Source: an uncultured Clostridia bacterium
GTDB taxonomy: Bacteria > Bacillota > Clostridia > Oscillospirales > CAG-272
Assembly: GCA_947304475.1 (NCBI GenBank)
Contig: CAMZBE010000066.1
Location: 1 to 7,387, forward strand
Length of the DNA stretch: 7,387 bases
Direction of reading: 5' to 3'
Shown here piece after piece: positions 1 through 7,387 of this stretch. A program made the position numbers and the translations under genes. The notes beneath the pieces are model-generated. The model saw nothing but the letters and a program-made list of their open reading frames with translations, ran no database searches and was not told the DNA's origin. Each line of letters starts with the position of its first letter. Position 1 is the stretch's first letter.

Positions 1-2621
<2,621 letters not shown>

Positions 2622-2666
2622 CCGTTGACAAACGGACAGTTCGTGTCCGAAACACCCGAAAGAACA

Positions 2667-2706
2667 GGGCGCAAACGGCGATTTCGCCGTTTGCGCCCGC
2701 GTTTTT
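2667..2706 (+). terminator. Rho-independent terminator after rpoC
   Basis: A perfect 14-bp GC-rich stem pairs 2667-2680 (GGGCGCAAACGGCG) with 2685-2698 around a four-base loop ATTT, whose outer A and T could also pair. The stem is followed after three bases by a run of five T at 2702-2706. This is the classical form of an intrinsic terminator. It sits 45 nt past the rpoC stop and before the rpsL promoter, so it should end most rpoBC transcripts. Partial read-through cannot be excluded, because the T-run is short. Confidence 0.92.
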
Positions 2707-2740
2707 GTGTCAAAGTGCGTAAAAACCGCCTTTTTTCCTC

Positions 2741-2790
2741 TATAATAATAAAAAAACTCTTGACAAACCCTTTGTGACCGTGGTAAAATA
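2741..2790 (+). promoter_or_regulatory. Strong housekeeping promoter for the rpsL-rpsG-fusA-tuf operon
   Basis: A consensus -35 box TTGACA lies at 2760-2765. After an 18-nt spacer comes the -10 box TAAAAT at 2784-2789, preceded by TG at 2781-2782, which makes an extended -10 element. Immediately upstream, 2741-2757 is almost purely A/T with a seven-A run, as expected of an UP element that contacts the alpha subunits. Transcription should start near 2795-2797. This is the only convincing promoter seen in the window, and its near-consensus form fits the very high expression of these genes. The factor is inferred to be the vegetative sigma-A/sigma-70 type. Confidence 0.85.
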
Positions 2791-2795
2791 GAGAA

Positions 2796-2904
2796 CGCAC
2801 GAAAAGGGCGTACTATGCCCATATCGTCTTTTGACTTCGTTATATCGCGGCGATTGGTGACCGCCGTGACTATAAACAGTATTTTTTGAAGAAGGAGGAA
2901 AACA
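2796..2904 (+). promoter_or_regulatory. Structured 5' leader of the str operon mRNA
   Basis: From the predicted start to the rpsL ATG there are about 110 nt. A 13-bp hairpin can form between 2840-2852 and 2862-2875, with one bulged C at 2870, one G-U pair and a nine-base loop. A smaller hairpin pairs GGGC 2806-2809 with GCCC 2817-2820. ACGAA 2799-2803 could instead pair with TTCGT 2836-2840, which would take one base from the large hairpin, so alternative folds are possible. The rpsL ribosome binding site AAGGAGG (2892-2898) lies 16 nt past the large hairpin, six bases from ATG. Length and structure suggest a regulatory leader, but I do not recognise a known family; the hairpin has no terminator T-run after it. 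Confidence 0.5.
2815..2889 (+). other. Possible 24-codon leader ORF upstream of rpsL (speculative)
   Basis: Inside the predicted leader, an ATG at 2815 opens a 24-codon frame (MPISSFDFVISRRLVTAVTI, then NSIF) ending with TGA at 2887-2889, just before the rpsL ribosome binding site. A weak AAGGG lies six bases before the ATG at 2804-2808, and part of it falls in the small hairpin 2806-2820. Its translation would pass through the large leader hairpin. The peptide has no run of one amino acid that would suggest classical attenuation. An open frame of this length can easily arise by chance. Confidence 0.15.
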
Positions 2905-3321
2905 ATGCCGACTTTTAACCAACTGGTGAAGAACGGAAGAGCCAAACCGGTCTACAAATCCAAAGCCCCGGTTCTGCAGAAGGGCGTCAACACGCTGAAG
3001 AATCAGCCGATCGACCTGTCCGCTCCGCAGAAGAGAGGCGTTTGCACCAAGGTTACCACCGTTTCCCCGAAGAAGCCGAACTCCGCGCTTCGTAAGATCG
3101 CGAGAGTGCGTCTGACCAACGGAATGGAGGCTACGACCTATATTCCCGGTATCGGCCACAACCTGCAGGAACACTCGGTCGTGCTGATCCGCGGCGGTCG
3201 TGTCCGTGACCTTCCCGGCGTGCGGTATCACATCATCCGCGGCACCCTGGACGCTCAGGGCGTTGCGAACCGTATGCAGGGCCGCTCCAAGTACGGAGCC
3301 AAGCGTCCGAAGAAAAAGTAA
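2905..3321 (+). CDS. rpsL: 30S ribosomal protein S12 (uS12)
   Basis: S12 sits at the decoding centre of the small ribosomal subunit and helps monitor codon-anticodon pairing; streptomycin acts nearby. The 138-residue length matches Gram-positive S12, which has about 13 more residues than the E. coli protein in the N-terminal part (here around 22-40, before PQKRGVC). The core decoding loop PKKPNSALRK is at 55-64, with Lys56 matching E. coli Lys43. The second loop GGRVRDLPGVRYH is at 97-109, with Asp102 matching the Asp that can be methylthiolated in E. coli. Residue 101 is Arg where E. coli has Lys88 (see findings). The basic tail KYGAKRPKKK is typical. The start is fixed by AAGGAGG at 2892-2898, six bases before ATG. 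It is the first gene of the operon. Confidence 0.99.
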   Translation: MPTFNQLVKNGRAKPVYKSKAPVLQKGVNTLKNQPIDLSAPQKRGVCTKVTTVSPKKPNSALRKIARVRLTNGMEATTYIPGIGHNLQEHSVVLIRGGRVRDLPGVRYHIIRGTLDAQGVANRMQGRSKYGAKRPKKK

Positions 3322-3473
3322 TCCCCGATCCCTCGTGGGATCCGTGCCGTCCTCGCGCAGTTGTGAATAGTAAAAATACTGTTTGTAGATTACCGAGTTG
3401 ATGCGCACTAACGAGAATTGATTTTTTCGAGTACCTGTGAGAACACAGAATATTTGTGAAGGAGGGAAGTACA
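3322..3473 (+). promoter_or_regulatory. Structured rpsL-rpsG intercistronic region
   Basis: This spacer is unusually long for adjacent ribosomal protein genes and is AT-rich compared with the coding sequence. It can form a hairpin right after the rpsL stop (GATCCC 3327-3332 with GGGATC 3337-3342, loop TCGT). A second is a weak 6-bp hairpin, 3412-3417 with 3424-3429, and a third pairs CTGTG 3435-3439 with CACAG 3444-3448. CACA 3444-3447 could instead pair with TGTG 3455-3458, which directly abuts the rpsG ribosome binding site. None is followed by a terminator T-run. In E. coli, S7 represses its operon by binding the S12-S7 intercistronic RNA; a similar role here is inference. I see no convincing promoter or ORF in it. 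Confidence 0.4.
3459..3465 (+). promoter_or_regulatory. Ribosome binding site that fixes the rpsG GTG start
   Basis: AAGGAGG lies eight bases before GTG 3474. The in-frame upstream GTG at 3456 overlaps this site and would add six residues not found in S7, so 3474 is the real start. Confidence 0.93.
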
Positions 3474-3944
3474 GTGCCGAGAAGAGGTCAAATTTCAAAA
3501 AGAGAAGTTTTGCCGGATCCGATGTACCATTCTGAGTTGGTCACCAAACTCATCAATAACATCATGCTTGACGGCAAAAAGGGCGTAGCGCAGAAGATCG
3601 TTTACAGCGCATTCGCCCAGATCGAAGCGAAACAGGGCGTTAACGCGCTGGAGGTGTTCACCGCCGCGCTTGAAAACGTGATGCCCGTTCTGGAAGTCAA
3701 GGCGCGCCGCGTCGGCGGTTCCAACTACCAGGTCCCGATGGAGGTCCGTCCCGAAAGACGGCAGACGCTCGGGCTCCGTTGGATCGTTGCGTATGCGCGT
3801 TCCCGTTCGGAAAAGACCATGGCGGAACGTCTTGCTAACGAGATCATGGACGCCAAGGCTGGAATGGGCGGCGCCTTCAAGAAGAAGGAAGACACCCACC
3901 GTATGGCGGAAGCGAACAAGGCATTCGCTCACTACAGATTCTGA
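3474..3944 (+). CDS. rpsG: 30S ribosomal protein S7 (uS7)
   Basis: S7 binds the 3' major domain of 16S rRNA, starts assembly of the 30S head and lines the exit (E) site. The protein has 156 residues, the usual bacterial length. It begins MPRRG from a GTG codon and keeps the family blocks: the basic N-terminal arm (1-12), the central VGGSNYQVPMEVRPERR segment (80-96), LRWIVAYARSRSEKTMAERLANE (101-123), and the C-terminal KKKEDTHRMAEANKAFAHYRF, which contacts rRNA and the E-site region. No internal anomaly was seen. It follows rpsL after a 152-nt structured spacer and precedes fusA by 29 nt. In E. coli, S7 is the translational regulator of this operon; whether it is here is not shown by the sequence. 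Confidence 0.99.
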   Translation: MPRRGQISKREVLPDPMYHSELVTKLINNIMLDGKKGVAQKIVYSAFAQIEAKQGVNALEVFTAALENVMPVLEVKARRVGGSNYQVPMEVRPERRQTLGLRWIVAYARSRSEKTMAERLANEIMDAKAGMGGAFKKKEDTHRMAEANKAFAHYRF

Positions 3945-3973
3945 TTCGCGTCGCGTAAGAGGAGTTTATCAGA

Positions 3974-6094
3974 ATGCCGAGAGAATATTCGCTTGCCCAT
4001 ACCCGTAATATCGGGATCATGGCGCATATCGACGCCGGTAAGACGACGACCACCGAGCGGATTCTGTTCTACACCGGACGGATCCACCGGATCGGCGAAA
4101 CGCACGACGGCGGCGCTACCATGGACTGGATGGTTCAGGAGCAGGAACGTGGAATCACCATCACGTCTGCCGCGACCACCTGTTACTGGGCGCCTACGCG
4201 CTACCACAACGATCCCGAAGCCACCAAGGCAAACACCCACCGTATCAACATCATCGACACCCCGGGCCACGTCGACTTCACCGTTGAGGTCGAGCGGTCG
4301 CTGCGTGTGCTTGACGGTTCCGTGACCGTTTTCTGCGCGAAGGGCGGCGTCGAACCCCAGTCCGAGACCGTCTGGCGGCAGGCGGACGAGTACAAAGTCC
4401 CGCGCATGGCGTACGTCAACAAAATGGACATCACCGGCGCCGACTTTTTCCGCGTGATCCGCATGATGCGCGAGCGTCTGCACGCTAACCCCGTCCCGAT
4501 CATGCTCCCGATCGGCAAGGAGAGTTCCTTCCGCGGGATCATCGATTTGATGACGATGGAAGCCGACGTGTACTACGACGACCTCGGAAAGGATATGCGC
4601 GTCGAGGCGATCCCCGCCGATATGGCAGACCTCGCGAAAGAGTACCACGACAAGATGATCGAGTCGATCGCAGAGACCGACGAGGAACTCTTCGAGAAAT
4701 TCTGCAACGGCGACGAGATCTCGATCGACGAACTGAAGGCGGCGCTCCGCAAGGCGACCATCGATAACCAGATCGTTCCGGTCTGCTGCGGTACGTCGTA
4801 CAAGAACAAGGGCGTGCAGAAACTGCTCGACGCGGTCGTCGACTATCTCCCCTCGCCGCTCGATATTCCCGCGATCAAGGGCGTCAACCCCAAGACCGAG
4901 GAAGAGGACGAGCGTCACCCCGGGGACGACGAACCGTTCTCGGCGCTCGCGTTCAAGATCATGACCGATCCCTACGTCGGTAAACTTTGCTTCTTCCGTG
5001 TGTATTCCGGCACCCTGACCAAGGGCTGCGAGATCTACAACTCGACCAAGGGCAAGTACGAGCGTTTCGGACGGATCCTGATGATGCACGCGAACGACCG
5101 GACCGATATCGACACCGTGTATACGGGTGATATCGCGGCAGTGGTCGGCGTGAAATCCACCACCACGGGCGACACGCTCTGCGACGAGAAGCACCCGATC
5201 ATTCTGGAATCCATGGTGTTCCCGGAACCGGTTATTCGCGTCGCGATCGAGCCCAAGACCAAAGCCGGTCAGGAGAAGATGGGTATCGCCCTCGCCAAAC
5301 TGGCCGAGGAAGATCCGACCTTCCGCACCTACACCGACGAGGAGACCGGTCAGACCATCATCGCCGGCATGGGCGAACTCCACCTCGAGATCATCGTCGA
5401 CCGTCTGCTCCGCGAGTTCAAGGTCGAAGCCAACGTCGGCAACCCGCAGGTCGCCTACAAAGAGACGATTCGCAAGGCGGTCGACCAGGAGACCAAGTAC
5501 GCGCGTCAGTCGGGGGGTAAAGGTCAGTACGGTCACGTCAAGATCAAACTCGAGCCGAACGAACCGGGCAAGGGTTACGAGTTCGTCAACGCCGTTACCG
5601 GCGGCGTCATTCCGAAGGAATTTATTCCCGCGGTCGACGCAGGCGTTCAGGGCGCGATGCAGGCGGGCGTGCTCGCCGGCTACAACGTCGTGGACGTGAA
5701 GGTGACGCTGTACGACGGATCTTACCACGAGGTCGACTCTTCCGAAATGGCGTTCAAGATCGCCGGTTCCATGGCGTTCAAGGATGCGATGCGGAAGGCG
5801 GATCCCGTGCTCACCGAGCCGATCATGAAGGTTTCGGTCACCACCCCGGACGATTATCTCGGCGACGTGATCGGCGACCTGAACTCCCGTCGCGGACAGA
5901 TCGAGTCGATGGAACCGGTCGCCGGCGGCCAGCAGGTCAAAGCGAACGTTCCGCTCTCCGAGATGTTCGGCTACGCGACGGCTCTCCGTTCCCGGACGCA
6001 GGGACGCGGCGTTTACTCCATGGAGCCCGGACACTTCGCCGAAGTGCCGAAGTCGCTCCAGGAAGAGATCGTCAAACTCCGCGCGAAGGCGTAA
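3974..6094 (+). CDS. fusA: Translation elongation factor G (EF-G)
   Basis: EF-G is the GTPase that moves tRNA and mRNA through the ribosome after each peptide bond and also acts with RRF in ribosome recycling. The 706-residue protein has all five domains. In the GTPase domain, the P-loop AHIDAGKT is at 17-24, switch I RGITI at 59-63, DTPGH at 95-99, NKMD at 149-152 and the G5-like GTSYKNKG at 273-280. Domain II begins near 320, domain III near 417 and domain IV near 491. Domain IV has the tip loops SGGKGQYGH (513-521) and GSYHEVDSS (582-590, with the tip His585), and domain V starts near 616. Residues 73-88 form an extended loop before DTPGH that is longer than in E. coli or Bacillus. The start is supported by GAGGAG at 3959-3964, nine bases upstream. 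It is the canonical copy by its position between rpsG and tuf. Confidence 0.99.
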   Translation: MPREYSLAHTRNIGIMAHIDAGKTTTTERILFYTGRIHRIGETHDGGATMDWMVQEQERGITITSAATTCYWAPTRYHNDPEATKANTHRINIIDTPGHVDFTVEVERSLRVLDGSVTVFCAKGGVEPQSETVWRQADEYKVPRMAYVNKMDITGADFFRVIRMMRERLHANPVPIMLPIGKESSFRGIIDLMTMEADVYYDDLGKDMRVEAIPADMADLAKEYHDKMIESIAETDEELFEKFCNGDEISIDELKAALRKATIDNQIVPVCCGTSYKNKGVQKLLDAVVDYLPSPLDIPAIKGVNPKTEEEDERHPGDDEPFSALAFKIMTDPYVGKLCFFRVYSGTLTKGCEIYNSTKGKYERFGRILMMHANDRTDIDTVYTGDIAAVVGVKSTTTGDTLCDEKHPIILESMVFPEPVIRVAIEPKTKAGQEKMGIALAKLAEEDPTFRTYTDEETGQTIIAGMGELHLEIIVDRLLREFKVEANVGNPQVAYKETIRKAVDQETKYARQSGGKGQYGHVKIKLEPNEPGKGYEFVNAVTGGVIPKEFIPAVDAGVQGAMQAGVLAGYNVVDVKVTLYDGSYHEVDSSEMAFKIAGSMAFKDAMRKADPVLTEPIMKVSVTTPDDYLGDVIGDLNSRRGQIESMEPVAGGQQVKANVPLSEMFGYATALRSRTQGRGVYSMEPGHFAEVPKSLQEEIVKLRAKA

Positions 6095-6099
6095 TCCCG

Positions 6100-6129
6100 A
6101 TTTAACAACACGGTTTCCGTGCGTTAAAT
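6100..6129 (+). promoter_or_regulatory. Intercistronic hairpin between fusA and tuf
   Basis: ATTTAAC (6100-6106) pairs with GTTAAAT (6123-6129), and CACGG (6109-6113) pairs with CCGTG (6117-6121), separated by a small AA/C internal loop and closed by a TTT loop. That makes 12 perfect base pairs within 30 bases. It starts five bases after the fusA stop codon. The sequence after it (AACCAGAACACAAATAATAA) is A-rich with no T-run, so it is not an intrinsic terminator. Possible roles are an mRNA processing or stabilising element that lets tuf be expressed above fusA, or insulation of the tuf ribosome binding site GGAGG (6155-6159). The pairing is seen; the role is inferred. Confidence 0.5.
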
Positions 6130-6168
6130 AACCAGAACACAAATAATAATTTATGGAGGAAAACCAAA

Positions 6169-7374
6169 ATGGCAAAGCAGAAGTTTGAAAGAACCAAACC
6201 CCATGTAAACATTGGTACCATCGGTCACGTTGACCACGGTAAGACCACTCTGACCGCCGCGATCACGAAGTACCTTTCCCTGTCCGACAGCACGATCGAC
6301 TTCATGGCGTACGATCAGATCGACAACGCCCCCGAAGAGAAGGCAAGAGGTATCACAATCAACACCCGTCACGTTGAGTACCAGACCGCGGCGCGCCACT
6401 ATGCGCACGTCGACTGCCCGGGCCACGCCGACTACGTGAAGAACATGATCACCGGTGCTGCCCAGATGGATGGCGCTATCCTCGTCGTTGCCGGTACCGA
6501 CGGCCCTCTGCAGCAGACTCGTGAGCACGTTCTGCTCGCCCGTCAGGTTGGCGTTCCCGCTATCGTCGTCTTCATGAACAAGACCGATATCGTCGACGAT
6601 CCCGAACTGCTCGACCTCGTTGAGATGGAGATCCGTGATCTTCTGAACGAGTACGACTTCCCGGGCGACGATATTCCGATCATCCGCGGTTCCGCCCGTG
6701 AGGCGCTCGAGTCCACGTCGAAGGATCCGTCCGCTCCCGAGTATGCTTGCATCAAGGAACTGATGGACGCCGTCGACAACTATATCCCGACTCCTGACCG
6801 TAAGGCTGACCTGCCGTTCCTGATGCCCGTCGAGGACGTCTTCTCGATCTCCGGCCGCGGCACCGTTGCCACCGGTCGTGTCGAGCGCGGCACGCTGAAG
6901 ATGAACGACACCGTCGAGATCGTCGGTCTCTCCGATGAGAAGAGAAGCACCGTCGTCACCGGTATCGAAATGTTCCACAAACTCATGGACGCTGCCGAAG
7001 CGGGCGACAACATCGGCGCTCTGCTCCGCGGTATCCAGAAGAACGAGATCGAGCGCGGTCAGGTCCTCTGCAAACCCGGCACGATCCACCCGCACACCGT
7101 TTTTGTCGGACAGGTCTACGTCCTGACCGAGAAAGAAGGCGGCCGTCAGAAGCCCTTCTTCTCCGGCTACAGACCTCAGTTCTACTTCCGTACCACCGAC
7201 GTTACCGGCTCGATCAAACTCCCTGAGGGCGTTGATATGTGCCGTCCCGGTGATAACGTCGACATGACCGTCGAACTGATCACCCCGATCGCTATTGAGA
7301 AGGGGCTCCGTTTCGCTATCCGTGAGGGCGGCAGAACGGTCGGTTCCGGCGTCGTTGCCGACATCAAGGAGTAA
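6169..7374 (+). CDS. tuf: Translation elongation factor Tu (EF-Tu)
   Basis: EF-Tu carries aminoacyl-tRNA to the ribosomal A site as a GTP complex and is among the most abundant proteins in the cell. The 401-residue protein is slightly longer than the E. coli form (394), with the extra residues in the GTPase domain near 183-190. Motifs: P-loop GHVDHGKT at 19-26, switch I RGITI at 60-64, DCPGH at 82-86 with catalytic His86, NKTD at 137-140 and GSA at 174-176. Domain II starts near 213 (KADLPFLMPVEDVFSISGRG) and domain III near 308, including GYRPQFYFRTTDVTG (333-347) and the conserved end GLRFAIREGGRTVGSGVV. GGAGG at 6155-6159, nine bases upstream, supports the ATG. It is the last gene of the operon in this window; only 13 bases follow its TAA, so its terminator is not visible. 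Confidence 0.99.
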   Translation: MAKQKFERTKPHVNIGTIGHVDHGKTTLTAAITKYLSLSDSTIDFMAYDQIDNAPEEKARGITINTRHVEYQTAARHYAHVDCPGHADYVKNMITGAAQMDGAILVVAGTDGPLQQTREHVLLARQVGVPAIVVFMNKTDIVDDPELLDLVEMEIRDLLNEYDFPGDDIPIIRGSAREALESTSKDPSAPEYACIKELMDAVDNYIPTPDRKADLPFLMPVEDVFSISGRGTVATGRVERGTLKMNDTVEIVGLSDEKRSTVVTGIEMFHKLMDAAEAGDNIGALLRGIQKNEIERGQVLCKPGTIHPHTVFVGQVYVLTEKEGGRQKPFFSGYRPQFYFRTTDVTGSIKLPEGVDMCRPGDNVDMTVELITPIAIEKGLRFAIREGGRTVGSGVVADIKE

Positions 7375-7387
7375 TCTGCTCCGCCAC

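Noticed and set aside
2721..2736. Second terminator-like element (A5-CCGCC-T6) after the rpoC terminator
   Set aside because: The stem would be only A-T pairs and too weak; the T-run is probably just part of the AT-rich promoter upstream region.
3361..3391. A promoter in the rpsL-rpsG spacer (TTGTGA ... TAGATT)
   Set aside because: Weak boxes (4/6 each) with a 19-nt spacer; no good evidence for an internal start.
3456..3473. Upstream GTG as the rpsG start
   Set aside because: It lies on the ribosome binding site, and S7 proteins begin MPRRG, which corresponds to GTG 3474.
2740..3498. A 252-codon - strand frame across the leader, rpsL and the start of rpsG
   Set aside because: It overlaps the promoter, leader and S12 gene and its sequence resembles no protein. 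The + strand assignment is certain.
6101..6129. A tuf promoter with TTTAAC and TTAAAT boxes 17 nt apart
   Set aside because: Only 3/6 and 4/6 matches to consensus, and both boxes are arms of the hairpin, which explains them better.
3932..6175. A 747-codon open frame on the - strand covering the whole of fusA
   Set aside because: It is an exact antisense shadow of EF-G, kept open by the codon bias of a GC-rich, highly expressed gene. The translation is rich in Arg, Asp, Val and His with no recognisable domain.
6151..7095. A 314-codon - strand frame over tuf
   Set aside because: Antisense shadow of EF-Tu from codon bias, with no family resemblance.

Overview
This window is a vegetative core-gene segment: the 3' part of rpoC followed by the complete streptomycin (str) operon, rpsL-rpsG-fusA-tuf, all on the + strand. 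It reads as a Firmicutes-type genome, most likely class Clostridia and perhaps an Oscillospirales-like gut lineage. The grounds are rpoC directly upstream of the str operon, strong AAGGAGG-type ribosome binding sites, a 138-residue S12 with the longer Gram-positive N-terminal region, a beta' trigger loop without the gammaproteobacterial insertion, and EF-Tu and EF-G sequences resembling what I recall from clostridia. The genes are fairly GC-rich and the spacers clearly AT-rich. The placement is from memory of family sequences, not from a search.

Layout: 1-2621 is the beta' subunit, lacking roughly its first 340 residues. Positions 2622-2904 hold no convincing standard gene. They contain a near-ideal intrinsic terminator (2667-2706), an A/T-rich tract, a strong sigma-A-type promoter (TTGACA, extended -10 TAAAAT, 2760-2789) and a leader of about 110 nt with a 13-bp hairpin. 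rpsL lies at 2905-3321. A 152-nt AT-rich spacer with several small hairpins separates it from rpsG (3474-3944, GTG start). fusA (3974-6094) follows after 29 nt, and tuf (6169-7374) after a 74-nt spacer that holds a 12-bp hairpin. The last 13 bases (7375-7387) are too short to interpret.

Together, beta' transcribes genes, S12 and S7 are small-subunit proteins of the decoding and mRNA/tRNA sites, EF-Tu delivers aminoacyl-tRNA and EF-G drives translocation. The terminator and promoter after rpoC suggest that the four translation genes form their own transcription unit. The small L7Ae-family gene that many Firmicutes carry between rpoC and rpsL is absent.

I found no new multi-gene system. The points worth following are residue-level departures in nearly invariant parts of beta' (bridge-helix hinge, active-site loop, F-loop), an Arg in S12 at the place where Lys-to-Arg gives streptomycin resistance in other bacteria, and three structured non-coding stretches that could control the operon.
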